Positions 42,784 through 50,045 are shown, counted from the first letter of the stretch. The stretch is 64,000 nt of DNA from an uncultured Mycoplasma sp. (GCA_902493595.1 CABUPU010000007.1:1-64000); one strand, 5' to 3'. Program-made: numbers and translations. Notes: generated by a model not told the origin, from the letters alone.

Positions 42784-43305
42784 ATGATTTATATAGTAAG
42801 ACATGGACAAACTGATTATAGTGTTAATGGAAGATATGGCGGAAGAATTGATGTTCCTTTAAATGAAAAGGGTATTAGTGATGCTAAAAAATTAAAAGAT
42901 AAATTTAAAGGAATAAAATTTGATTATATTTTTTGTAGTCCCTTAACAAGAACTATACAAACACTTAAAGAGATAACTAATGAAAACTTTACAGTTGATG
43001 AAAGAATAATTGAAAGAAGTAATGGCTCTTTAGAGGGAAAATTAAAAAGTGAAATTACTGAAGAAATCGATTTTAACGATCCTAATGAAAAAAGATATGG
43101 TATAGAAAATATAGTAGATTTTAGAAATCGAATTGAGAACTTTTTAAATGAGATTGACTTTAAATATAAAGGTAAAAATATTTTAATAGTTACGCATGCT
43201 GGTGTATGTATTTATATAAGATGTCATTATGAAGGTGAACCTAAAAATAATGACTATTATAGTTATAAAATTGGTAATTGTGATGTACTTACTTATGAAA
43301 ACTAA
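42784..43305 (+). CDS. Histidine phosphatase family protein
   Basis: 173 residues: phosphohistidine motif YIVRHGQTDYSVNGRYGG at the N-terminus, FCSPLTRTIQTL, ERSNGSLEG, and the second catalytic His in IVTHAGVCIYIRCH. It belongs to the phosphoglycerate-mutase-like branch; the substrate is unknown. It lies 1 base after the cysteine-rich gene and is co-transcribed with it. Confidence 0.92.
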   Translation: MIYIVRHGQTDYSVNGRYGGRIDVPLNEKGISDAKKLKDKFKGIKFDYIFCSPLTRTIQTLKEITNENFTVDERIIERSNGSLEGKLKSEITEEIDFNDPNEKRYGIENIVDFRNRIENFLNEIDFKYKGKNILIVTHAGVCIYIRCHYEGEPKNNDYYSYKIGNCDVLTYEN

Positions 43306-43315
43306 AAAATTTTAC

Positions 43316-43345
43316 TTGACAAAGCATATAATAATGGTGTAAACT
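43316..43345 (+). promoter_or_regulatory. Promoter of infC-rpmI-rplT
   Basis: TTGACA (43316-43321), 18-base spacer, TAAACT (43340-43345). Confidence 0.6.
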
Positions 43346-43374
43346 AATTTTAGTTAATTAAAGGAAAGAGATTT

Positions 43375-43463
43375 TTATCCACCTGACTGGTAATAAACTG
43401 GTAGGTTAAAGGCCGAGTGAGAATATGAGCTTTTAAGGTGGATAATTGTATCCATCTTTTTAA
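43375..43463 (+). promoter_or_regulatory. L20-type leader attenuator
   Basis: Two exclusive pairings are visible. TTATCCACCT (43375-43384) pairs perfectly with AGGTGGATAA (43436-43445). The same 3' arm, AGGTGGATA (43436-43444), can instead pair with TATCCATCT (43449-43457), a hairpin followed by TTTT. The first is an antiterminator, the second a terminator. Position before infC-rpmI-rplT matches the L20 leader, by which L20 represses its own operon. Confidence 0.85.
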
Positions 43464-43483
43464 TTATAAGGAGGGAAAGAGAT

Positions 43484-44005
43484 ATAGCAAAGATTGAAGA
43501 GTTACCTATTAATAACCAAATCAAAGCCGATGAAGTTATGGTAATAGGTCCAAATGGGGAAAAAATGGGTATTAAAAAATTAAGCGATGCACTTACTTTA
43601 GCGGGTTATGCAGGACTTGATTTAGTACTTATGAATCAAGGTAATGGTGTTGCTGTCACCAAAATAATGGATTACAATAAATTCCGTTATGAAAAGCAAA
43701 AAAAGTTAAAGGATGCACAGAAAAAACAAAGAGAAACGAGTAAAGAGATTAAAGAATATCGTTTATCAGTTACAATTGATGTTGGTGATTTTGAAACTCG
43801 TCGTAGAAATGCTGAAAACTATTTAAAAAAAGGACACAAGATTAAAGCATTTATTCGTTTTAAAGGTAGACAAATGGCTCATACAGAACTTGGGATTGAT
43901 GTATTAAATCGTTTCGCTGAGGCACTTTCTGAAGTATCTACAGTTGAACAAAAACCCCAACTCGATGGTCGTCAAGCATATATGTTGCTAGCTCCAAAAA
44001 AATAG
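43484..44005 (+). CDS. infC: Translation initiation factor IF-3, with an AUA start
   Basis: 173 residues, the length of B. subtilis IF-3. The frame reads (M)AKIEELPINNQIKADEVMVI, then GPNGEKMG, LDLVLMNQGNGVAVTKIMDY, and the C-terminal domain with VDIG-like SVTIDVGDFETR and GRQMAH. The family N-terminus (INxxIxAxEVxxIGxxG) lies upstream of the first ATG (43538). The only codon well placed behind AAGGAGGG (43468-43475) is ATA at 43484; an ATT at 43493 is farther. IF-3 genes are known to use rare starts, which IF-3 itself rejects. Confidence 0.9.
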   Translation: MAKIEELPINNQIKADEVMVIGPNGEKMGIKKLSDALTLAGYAGLDLVLMNQGNGVAVTKIMDYNKFRYEKQKKLKDAQKKQRETSKEIKEYRLSVTIDVGDFETRRRNAENYLKKGHKIKAFIRFKGRQMAHTELGIDVLNRFAEALSEVSTVEQKPQLDGRQAYMLLAPKK

Positions 44006-44020
44006 AAAGGAAGTTTAATT

Positions 44021-44215
44021 ATGGGAAAATGTAAACAAAAAACACATAAGGCAAGTAGCAAAGTATTAAACAAAAAGAAAAATGGTACTATTACTTTCAA
44101 AATGGGTAATGGTAATCACAAAACAGGAAAGGATAGCTCTAAAGCAGTACGTCAAAGAAGAGGTACAACTACTTTAGGTAAGGCAATGGCAAAAGGCCTT
44201 TCAAAAGTTATATAA
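44021..44215 (+). CDS. rpmI: 50S ribosomal protein L35
   Basis: 64 residues, highly basic, with KTHKASSKVLNKKKNGTITF at the start and a final RRGTTTLGKAMAKGLSKVI, the L35 pattern. AGAAAGGAAG precedes the ATG. It lies between infC and rplT in the usual order. Confidence 0.95.
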   Translation: MGKCKQKTHKASSKVLNKKKNGTITFKMGNGNHKTGKDSSKAVRQRRGTTTLGKAMAKGLSKVI

Positions 44216-44230
44216 AGGGTGGTGTAAAAT

Positions 44231-44797
44231 ATGGCAAGAGTTAAAGGTGGCGCTGTTTCTAAAAACAGAAGAAGAAAAGTTTTAAAACAAGCTAAAGGTT
44301 ATTTTGGAAGTAAACATAGACTTTATAAAACAGCTCAAGAACAATTATTCCATAGTGGTGCTTATGCATTTAGAGACCGTAAACAAAATAAGAGAAACTT
44401 TAGAAAACTTTGGATTACAAGAATTAATGCTGCATGTAGAGAAAATGATATAAGTTATTCTAAATTTATCAATGGATTAAATAAAGCTGGTATCGAAATC
44501 AATCGTAAGATGCTTTCTGAACTTGCAATCGATGATCCAAAAAGTTTCACTGCTTTAGTTGTTACTGCTAAAAAAGCACTTTTAGGTGAAGAAATTAAAG
44601 CTGAAGTTAAAGAAACAGTTAAAGAAGTAAAAAAAGAAACTGAAAAGGTAGCAAAAGTTGTTAAAGAAAAAATCGAAGAAGTAAAAGAGGACTTAGAATC
44701 AATGAGTCTTGCTGATTTAAAAGCTTTAGCAAAAGAAAAAGGCCTTAAAGGTTTTAGTACTTTAAAAAAAGATGAATTAATTAAAAAACTTAAATAG
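44231..44797 (+). CDS. rplT: 50S ribosomal protein L20 with C-terminal Rho-N/SAP-like extension
   Basis: 188 residues. Residues 1-118 are L20 (ARVKGGAVSKNRRRKVLKQA, then KGYFGSKHRLYKTAQEQ, FRKLWITRINAA). A Lys/Glu coiled linker (about 119-150) and a 35-residue module, LADLKALAKEKGLKGFSTLK and on, follow. L20 is normally about 118 residues. The module is nearly the same as that ending S2. It is the likely repressor acting on the leader at 43375. Confidence 0.95.
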   Translation: MARVKGGAVSKNRRRKVLKQAKGYFGSKHRLYKTAQEQLFHSGAYAFRDRKQNKRNFRKLWITRINAACRENDISYSKFINGLNKAGIEINRKMLSELAIDDPKSFTALVVTAKKALLGEEIKAEVKETVKEVKKETEKVAKVVKEKIEEVKEDLESMSLADLKALAKEKGLKGFSTLKKDELIKKLK

Positions 44798-44821
44798 TTT
44801 AATTCTATTTGAGTTTTTTTA
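44787..44821 (+). terminator. Terminator after rplT
   Basis: AACTTAAATAG (44787-44797) pairs with CTATTTGAGTT (44805-44815, one G-U), followed by Ts; it overlaps the stop. Confidence 0.85.
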
Positions 44822-44935
44822 TGATAAAATATTTCATTAATTTGTTTTCATAAGGATAAGTCTGTTTAATATCAATTTTTTTATATAATTAATATAATAT
44901 TATTTATAATTCTTAAATATGGTAGGGTATTTTAT

Positions 44936-44970
44936 GCATAGAGCAGCATGCTTCTAACCATCTGAGCAAT
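44936..44970 (-). pseudogene. tRNA 5'-half remnant
   Basis: On the minus strand it reads TGCTCAGATGGTTAGAAGCA, the D-arm of a tRNA like the one at 45031, then decays in the anticodon arm. No acceptor or T-arm is present. Confidence 0.55.
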
Positions 44971-44988
44971 ATATTTTTAAAAAAATAG

Positions 44989-45017
44989 TTGATTTTTAGG
45001 AAAATATATATTATAAT
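44989..45017 (+). promoter_or_regulatory. Promoter of the tRNA pair
   Basis: TTGATT (44989-44994), 17-base spacer, TATAAT (45012-45017), 13 bases before the first tRNA. Confidence 0.8.
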
Positions 45018-45030
45018 TTAAATTGTTGTT

Positions 45031-45107
45031 GGACCTCTAGCTCAGTTGGTTAGAGCACGCGGCTCATAACCGTGCGGTCATAGGTTCGAGTCCTATGAGG
45101 TCCACCA
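45031..45107 (+). tRNA. tRNA with CAT anticodon (probably Ile2, else elongator Met)
   Basis: Full cloverleaf: acceptor GGACCTC/GAGGTCC, D-stem GCTC/GAGC, anticodon loop CTCATAA with CAT at 45065-45067, T-loop TTCGAGT, encoded CCA (45105-45107). It lacks the three G-C pairs of an initiator. The GGACCTxTAG start resembles tRNA-Ile2, whose C34 is made lysidine by TilS, rather than elongator tRNA-Met. Confidence 0.93.
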
Positions 45108-45113
45108 TTTCAT

Positions 45114-45198
45114 GCAGGTATGGCGGAATTGGCAGACGCGTTAGACTTAGGATCTAATGGATTACTCCGTGGGGGTTCAAGTCCCTTTACCTGCACCA
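45114..45198 (+). tRNA. tRNA-Leu (TAG)
   Basis: 85 bases: acceptor GCAGGTA/TACCTGC, anticodon stem TTAGA/TCTAA with loop CTTAGGA (anticodon TAG), a long class II variable arm, T-loop TTCAAGT, and encoded CCA. It reads CUN leucine codons and is co-transcribed with the tRNA just upstream. Confidence 0.95.
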
Positions 45199-45210
45199 AT
45201 AAGATAATTA

Positions 45211-45236
45211 AAATCCCGTATATTCGGGGTTTTTTA
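45211..45236 (+). terminator. Terminator after the tRNAs
   Basis: AAATCCCG (45211-45218) pairs with CGGGGTTT (45225-45232, one G-U), followed by TTTT. Confidence 0.88.
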
Positions 45237-45307
45237 GTGTTCTATTTTCTAAAAAACTATGGTAATTTTTAATTATAAATATTTGTCTGCCATTGATGTC
45301 ACTACTT

Positions 45308-45348
45308 GAATGGTGGACTTTTCAACCTATGACCGCCGGTTATGAGCC
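45308..45348 (-). pseudogene. Inverted tRNA 3'-half remnant
   Basis: On the minus strand it reads GGCTCATAACCG then GCGGTCATAGGTT and GTCCACCATTC, a copy of the 3' half of the tRNA at 45031 with about ten bases of the T-arm missing. The match goes past the CCA into flanking sequence, so it was copied as DNA, not from RNA. Confidence 0.7.
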
Positions 45349-45400
45349 TTTTTAAAACAGCCGATATTTAAATAAGTTAATAATCTTTAATTAATTAAAA

Positions 45401-45480
45401 AAGAACAATCGATAGTGATTGTTCTTATGGGCCGCTAGGTCCAATGATTAACAAATGGGCAGCTAGTGCCTTTGTTTTTA
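45401..45480. repeat. Cluster of hairpins and a 16-bp near-repeat
   Basis: AAGAACAATC (45401-45410) and GATTGTTCTT (45417-45426) form a perfect 10-bp stem. ATGGGCCGCTAGGTCC (45427-45442) and ATGGGCAGCTAGTGCC (45455-45470) are near-identical. The second sits in a stem AACAAA/TTTGTT plus GGCA/TGCC followed by Ts, which could end transcription. The 428-bp gap 45199-45626 holds this, the tRNA relic and the tRNA terminator. Otherwise it is featureless. Confidence 0.6.
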
Positions 45481-45626
45481 ATCATTATACTGTATACTAT
45501 GCAAAAATTTAAGAAAATTTTTTAAATATTTTTTTCTTTGGAAATGAAATTAAATAAAATATTTGAACTTGATGTTGATAATAAATCTTAAGAAGTATAT
45601 AATAGTCTATATATTTTGGAGGGTTT

Positions 45627-46055
45627 ATGGACATTTTTATGGACATTTTAAGTGAATATAAGTCATATGTTGGAAATTATATAAATGATGATAGAGCAAA
45701 TGAAATAGTTATGGGATCTTTAATTTTTAAATCTCAACTTGAGGATATGTTTAAAAAACATTTTGAAGTAAATGATGAAGCCTCAATAATGCTATCTATT
45801 CCTGAAGATTTAGATTATGTTTGCACTGGAGAAAGCACACTAGATACATTAGTACCATTTACATATTATGGCAAATTATTTTATTTTAGCAAGTTTATAA
45901 TAATTAGATTATTTTTAGGTATTGCAGATATTTCTTTAGACTATATTGAATATAGTGAACTAAATGAAGAAACAAATCTTTGTGAAATGAATGTTGTTCC
46001 AGTAATTAAGATATTAGCAAACAAAAATAACTTTTGCAAATTTCAAGGGAGATAA
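45627..46055 (+). CDS. Protein of unknown function
   Basis: 142 residues, acidic, with a hydrophobic centre (FYYGKLFYFSKFIIIRLFLG-like). No family recognised. TTGGAGGG precedes the ATG. Its last codons lie in the first copy of a 17-bp repeat (46023-46039). The second copy at 47778-47794, past the XRE/DUF3800 islet, could continue the frame, so the C-terminus may have been replaced by an insertion. Confidence 0.55.
   Translation: MDIFMDILSEYKSYVGNYINDDRANEIVMGSLIFKSQLEDMFKKHFEVNDEASIMLSIPEDLDYVCTGESTLDTLVPFTYYGKLFYFSKFIIIRLFLGIADISLDYIEYSELNEETNLCEMNVVPVIKILANKNNFCKFQGR
46023..46039. repeat. 17-bp direct repeat, copy 1
   Basis: AAAAATAACTTTTGCAA, identical to 47778-47794; the two bracket the small RNA and DUF3800/XRE genes. 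It is short enough that chance cannot be excluded. Confidence 0.5.
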
Positions 46056-46161
46056 TAAAAAATATTTTTATTTTAAAAGTTTTTAAAGTGTAATATACGT
46101 AAAATAAGTTAATATTAATGATATAAAGTTCATAGAACAAAAAAGTTTGTATATACTATAA

Positions 46162-46190
46162 TTGACAAATAATATTAAATATGGTATTAT
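46162..46190 (+). promoter_or_regulatory. Strong sigma-A promoter of the candidate small RNA
   Basis: TTGACA (46162-46167), 17-base spacer, TATTAT (46185-46190) with an extended TGn. Confidence 0.82.
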
Positions 46191-46196
46191 TTAGTC

Positions 46197-46338
46197 ACTG
46201 AAGCGGTATGCTTCGTAGTGCGAAATTCTTCGTACTGGCTTAAGTGAATTATTTCACTATAGTTAGTAACTCTGTAAAGTCGAAGTCTTACCATTATTGG
46301 CAAGATACTTAGTAGGCGATATGGAGTTATTTTTTTTT
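46197..46338 (+). ncRNA. Candidate structured small RNA with intrinsic terminator
   Basis: No open frame follows the strong promoter. Predicted from about 46197, the RNA has several stems. CACT-GAAGC (46196-46204) pairs with GCTTC-gt-AGTG (46210-46220). The competing AGTGCGAA (46217-46224) pairs with TTCGTACT (46229-46236). AGTGAA (46243-46248) pairs with TTCACT (46253-46258). A long 3' domain is closed by TAACTC (46267-46272) and GAGTTA (46324-46329), with inner stem AAGTCTT/AAGA-ta-CTT, followed by nine Ts. It does not resemble 6S, SRP, tmRNA, RNase P or a riboswitch I know. Its end touches the DUF3800 stop. Confidence 0.6.
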
Positions 46339-47169
46339 GAATTTCTTTGTTAATGTTTTATCTAATTCACTATTTTTTGTTTTGAAAAGCCAATGTCTAT
46401 AATGGTCTAGCCATCTGTTATTTACATTTCCTCTTGTACTAGTTGAAATTCCAATATTAAAATTAGGGTAGATTTCTCTAATATTTTTCAAAATAACCTT
46501 ATATAATTTTTCTTTTGCAATAGTTGTTTTTCCTCTTCTTTTAGTTCCATTTAGTTTAATTTTATTTAGATTATTTAATCTGAAATTTATTGATCCTAAA
46601 ATTATGTCCATACATTGTTGAATAACGTGTTCTTTAGAATTTATTTCTACAATATCCTCTTTTTTTATTGTAATGTGTTCATCAAATATATTATTTAAGT
46701 ATAAGATATGTTCTTTAAATTCACTATTTTTTTCTTTTGTATCTGGCAATTGGTCAAAGTATAGTTTTAGAATGATTTCATCATCACTATTTTTAACACA
46801 ATAATCCAGACCAAAAGCGTGTTTAATAAATTGATAATATAAAAGTTGAAATTCATTTTGATATTTTATTTTATCCAATTGTTTAAATACATAAGCATTT
46901 TGTTTAAACATAATTCTAATTTTTATATCACCATTTTTTACATAAGTAAAAAAAAGATTTATTATTTCAATGTATTTATTTAAATAATTTTCACTAACTT
47001 TAGACCACTTTATTTCTCCACCAAAATTTAATTCTTTTTTCTTATTGTTTAATATTTCATTAATTTTTTGAATTTTGGTGTAATCAACTAATGCACCACC
47101 ATAAAAATTACTATAGTAACTGCCACGCTTGTAAGATTCGTCCGAGTAAATAAGATATTGTTTTTTCAT
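46327..47169 (-). CDS. DUF3800 protein
   Basis: 280 residues. The N-terminus YLIYSDESYKRGSYYSNFYGGALV carries the DE-type motif of DUF3800, thought to have an RNase H-like fold, and a late KKLYFDQLPD-like acidic strand (LKLYFDQLPDTK) follows. The function is unknown; members occur on mobile elements and near defence genes. AGGAGAGAGC precedes the ATG. It lies 30 bases after the XRE gene in one operon. Confidence 0.8.
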   Translation of the reverse strand: MKKQYLIYSDESYKRGSYYSNFYGGALVDYTKIQKINEILNNKKKELNFGGEIKWSKVSENYLNKYIEIINLFFTYVKNGDIKIRIMFKQNAYVFKQLDKIKYQNEFQLLYYQFIKHAFGLDYCVKNSDDEIILKLYFDQLPDTKEKNSEFKEHILYLNNIFDEHITIKKEDIVEINSKEHVIQQCMDIILGSINFRLNNLNKIKLNGTKRRGKTTIAKEKLYKVILKNIREIYPNFNIGISTSTRGNVNNRWLDHYRHWLFKTKNSELDKTLTKKFKKK

Positions 47170-47199
47170 AAGTTTAAGCTCTCTCCTTTTGTTTCGTCT

Positions 47200-47583
47200 T
47201 TATTTAATAATAAAATCTTTATTTATTTTAATAAATTGTAAAATTCTTTCATAATCATTTTCAGTTAAAAATTTAGTTTGTGGAATTATTTTCTTTTCTT
47301 TTAAAAGGTTTCCAAATGTTTCATATGCGCTTTGGTAATCAAAATAAGGTTCTGATGGTAAAACCCCATCATTTTTAGCTATTCTTTCATTTTGATATCC
47401 AGCAAGATATAATAAATCACAGCCAAATAAATCTGAACATTTAAATAGTAAGTCTAAACTTGGCATATTAAATCCATTTTCCCAATTTGCTACATTAGAA
47501 CGACTAATATTAAGTTTTTTAGCTAATTGATCTTGCGTTAAGTTTAATCTTTTACGTTCTAAAAGAAATACATTATTTTTCAA
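47200..47583 (-). CDS. XRE-family transcriptional regulator
   Basis: 127 residues: a Cro/CI-type helix-turn-helix (LERKRLNLTQDQLAKKLNIS then RSNVANWENGFNMPSLDLL, about 7-65) and an unknown C-terminal part. GGAGGCG at about 47589-47595 fits the TTG at 47583, not the ATG at 47598 that overlaps it. It precedes DUF3800 and probably represses the pair; an imperfect palindrome around ACATAATGT (near 47610-47620) is a candidate operator. Confidence 0.87.
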   Translation of the reverse strand: MKNNVFLLERKRLNLTQDQLAKKLNISRSNVANWENGFNMPSLDLLFKCSDLFGCDLLYLAGYQNERIAKNDGVLPSEPYFDYQSAYETFGNLLKEKKIIPQTKFLTENDYERILQFIKINKDFIIK

Positions 47584-47777
47584 TAAAATCGCCTCCATAT
47601 ATATAATAACACATTATGTCATAAAAACAAACATAAATATTAAAATGCTATAATTACTGACAATAAATTATTATATTAAATATAAAAAGATTATTGCAAA
47701 GTATTTTAAATTATTAAATGATAACAATCCCAAAAGTAGTATATAAAGATAAAAATTAATAAACTAAAAAACGAAAT

Positions 47778-47794
47778 AAAAATAACTTTTGCAA
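47778..47794. repeat. 17-bp direct repeat, copy 2
   Basis: Identical to 46023-46039; see the entry there. Confidence 0.5.
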
Positions 47795-47865
47795 TGTAAA
47801 CAAGTGTCAAAGGTAGTAGTCAAATACTTCCTTTTTTTGTATAATTGTTTAGTGAGGTAAAAAAT

Positions 47866-50010
47866 ATGAATGAAAAAATAATAAAAACTATTGCTAGTGA
47901 TTTGAATGTTAAAGATAGTCAAGTTGCTAGTGCTTTAAAACTTTTGTCCGAGGGAGCAACAATTCCATTTATTGCAAGATATCGTAAAGAGATTACTGGT
48001 GCTTTAGATGAAGAACAGCTTCGTAAAATAAATGAAGTATATGCTTATGAAGTAAATCTTTTAGAAAGAAAAGAAAGTGTAATTAAATTAATTGATGAAA
48101 AAGGATTACTTACTGATGAATTAAAAGAGAAAATTTTAAATGCTGAAAAACTTGTTGAAGTTGAGGATCTTTATAGACCATTTAAAGAAAAGAAAAAAAC
48201 AAAGGCAACAGATGCAATTAATAATGGACTTGAACCACTTGCAAAAATGATAATGTCATTTCCTACGAAAGGTGATATTACATCTTTAACCTCAAAGTTT
48301 ATAAATGATAAAGTTAAAACAGTTGAGGAAGCTGTTATTGGTGCAAGTTATATAATTGCAGAGTATATATCAGATAATGCTTATTATCGAAAATGGCTTC
48401 GCAACTTCATATTTAAAAATGGTTTTATAATTTCTAAAAAGAAAAAAGATGCTGAGGATGAAAAGAAAGTTTATGAAATGTATTATGACTTTAAAGAGGA
48501 AGTATCTAAAATAAAATCATATAGAGTTCTTGCTATTAATCGAGCAGAAAAAGAAAAAATAGTTACAGTTTCAATTGATATTGATGATGCAAAAGTTCTT
48601 TCATTTTTCGAAGAAAAGATAATTAAAAATAAAGAAAGTTTTGCTGTGGATATTGTAAAAAATGCTATTAAAGATAGTTACAAAAGACTTATATTTCCAA
48701 GTGTAGAAAGAGAAATACGTGCAGCATTATCTGAAAAAGCCGAAGATGTTGCTATTAAAAACTTTAGTGAAAATTTAGAAAATTTACTTTTAACACCACC
48801 AATTAAAGATAAGATGGTATTAGGATTTGATCCAGCATATAGAACTGGTTGCAAACTTGCTGTTTTAAACCCAGTAGGAAAGGTACTTAAAATTGAAAAA
48901 ATATATCCACATCCACCTGTAAATAAATATGAAGAAGCAAAAGCAAAAACAATTGACTTAATAAATAAATACAATATTGATATTGTAGCAATTGGTAATG
49001 GAACAGCTTCCAGGGAAAGTGAAAAATTTATAAGTGATGTTATAAAATCTATTGATAGAAAAGTTGATTATATAATTGTTTCGGAAGCTGGAGCATCTGT
49101 TTATAGTGCATCACCACTTGCTATAAAGGAATTTCCTGATTTAGTGGTCGAAGAAAGAAGTGCAATAAGTATAGGAAGAAGACTTCAAGATGCTTTATCT
49201 GAACTAGTAAAAATAACTCCAGAAAGTATCGGCGTAGGTTTATATCAACACGATGTTAATGCTAAAAAATTATCATCATCATTAGACTTTGTTGTAACAA
49301 GTGCTGTAAATGAAGTAGGTGTAAACATAAATACTGCAAGTCCTTCGCTTTTAAAATATATATCTGGTCTTACTAAAACATACATTGATAAGATAATAAA
49401 ATATCGTGAGGAAAAAGGCAAAATTTTATCTCGTGAGGAAGTTTTAAAAAATAAATTATTAAGTGAAAAAGTTTATGAACAAGCAATTGGATTTATGAGA
49501 GTTGAAGGTGGAAGTAATATATTTGATACAACTGATATTCACCCTGAAAGTTATGATATTGCTAAAAAAGTAATGGAAATTTTAAATATAAATGCTGAGG
49601 AAATTGGTAAATGTTCAGATAAACTAAAAGACATTAATGCTAAAAATCTTGCTAGTAAACTAGGCACAGATGAATATACAATTGATACAATTTTAAAAAG
49701 TTTTGCTAAAGCCCATCGTGATCCTCGTGATGAAATGGAAAAACCAATACTAAAAAGTGATATTTTAGAAATTAAAGACTTAAAAATTAATGATAAACTT
49801 GAGGGAACAGTTCGTAATGTAGTGGATTTTGGTGCTTTTGTAGATATTGGACTTCATAATGATGGTCTTATTCACATTTCTAAAATGAGTAAAAATTATA
49901 TAAAACATCCAAGTGAAGTTTTAAAAGTTGGTGACATTATTAGTGTATATGTAATTGGAATTGATAAAGAAAAAGAAAAAGTACAATTATCACTTTTTAA
50001 GGAAGATTAA
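47866..50010 (+). CDS. tex: Tex-family RNA-binding transcription accessory protein
   Basis: 714 residues, the normal Tex length. N-terminal helical region with TIPFIARYRKEITGALDE, YqgF-like nuclease fold with LGFDPAYRTGCKLAVL, helix-hairpin-helix pair (VNEVGVNINTASPSLLKYIS), and a C-terminal S1 domain (GTVRNVVDFGAFVDIGLHNDGLIHIS). It binds RNA and affects transcription and ribosome-linked decay. GTGAGG selects the ATG at 47866. Confidence 0.96.
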   Translation: MNEKIIKTIASDLNVKDSQVASALKLLSEGATIPFIARYRKEITGALDEEQLRKINEVYAYEVNLLERKESVIKLIDEKGLLTDELKEKILNAEKLVEVEDLYRPFKEKKKTKATDAINNGLEPLAKMIMSFPTKGDITSLTSKFINDKVKTVEEAVIGASYIIAEYISDNAYYRKWLRNFIFKNGFIISKKKKDAEDEKKVYEMYYDFKEEVSKIKSYRVLAINRAEKEKIVTVSIDIDDAKVLSFFEEKIIKNKESFAVDIVKNAIKDSYKRLIFPSVEREIRAALSEKAEDVAIKNFSENLENLLLTPPIKDKMVLGFDPAYRTGCKLAVLNPVGKVLKIEKIYPHPPVNKYEEAKAKTIDLINKYNIDIVAIGNGTASRESEKFISDVIKSIDRKVDYIIVSEAGASVYSASPLAIKEFPDLVVEERSAISIGRRLQDALSELVKITPESIGVGLYQHDVNAKKLSSSLDFVVTSAVNEVGVNINTASPSLLKYISGLTKTYIDKIIKYREEKGKILSREEVLKNKLLSEKVYEQAIGFMRVEGGSNIFDTTDIHPESYDIAKKVMEILNINAEEIGKCSDKLKDINAKNLASKLGTDEYTIDTILKSFAKAHRDPRDEMEKPILKSDILEIKDLKINDKLEGTVRNVVDFGAFVDIGLHNDGLIHISKMSKNYIKHPSEVLKVGDIISVYVIGIDKEKEKVQLSLFKED

Positions 50011-50026
50011 AAGTCTTTCTTTTTTC
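50003..50026 (+). terminator. Terminator after tex
   Basis: AAGATT (50003-50008) pairs with AGTCTT (50012-50017, one G-U), followed by T-rich sequence; it overlaps the stop. Confidence 0.65.
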
Positions 50027-50045
50027 ATATAATTAATTGGTGATA

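Noticed and set aside
43538..44005. infC starting at the first ATG (43538).
   Set aside because: It would remove the conserved N-terminal residues of IF-3 and has no ribosome site. The AUA at 43484 restores the family length.
46197..46338. The small RNA being 6S RNA, SRP RNA, tmRNA or RNase P RNA.
   Set aside because: It lacks the SRP tetraloop region, the 6S open-bubble form, a tmRNA tag frame with CCA end, and the RNase P conserved cores, and it is too short for most of these.
45199..47865. A prophage or integrative element around the tRNAs and XRE gene.
   Set aside because: No integrase, terminase, capsid or conjugation gene is present; only small genes, debris and hairpins.
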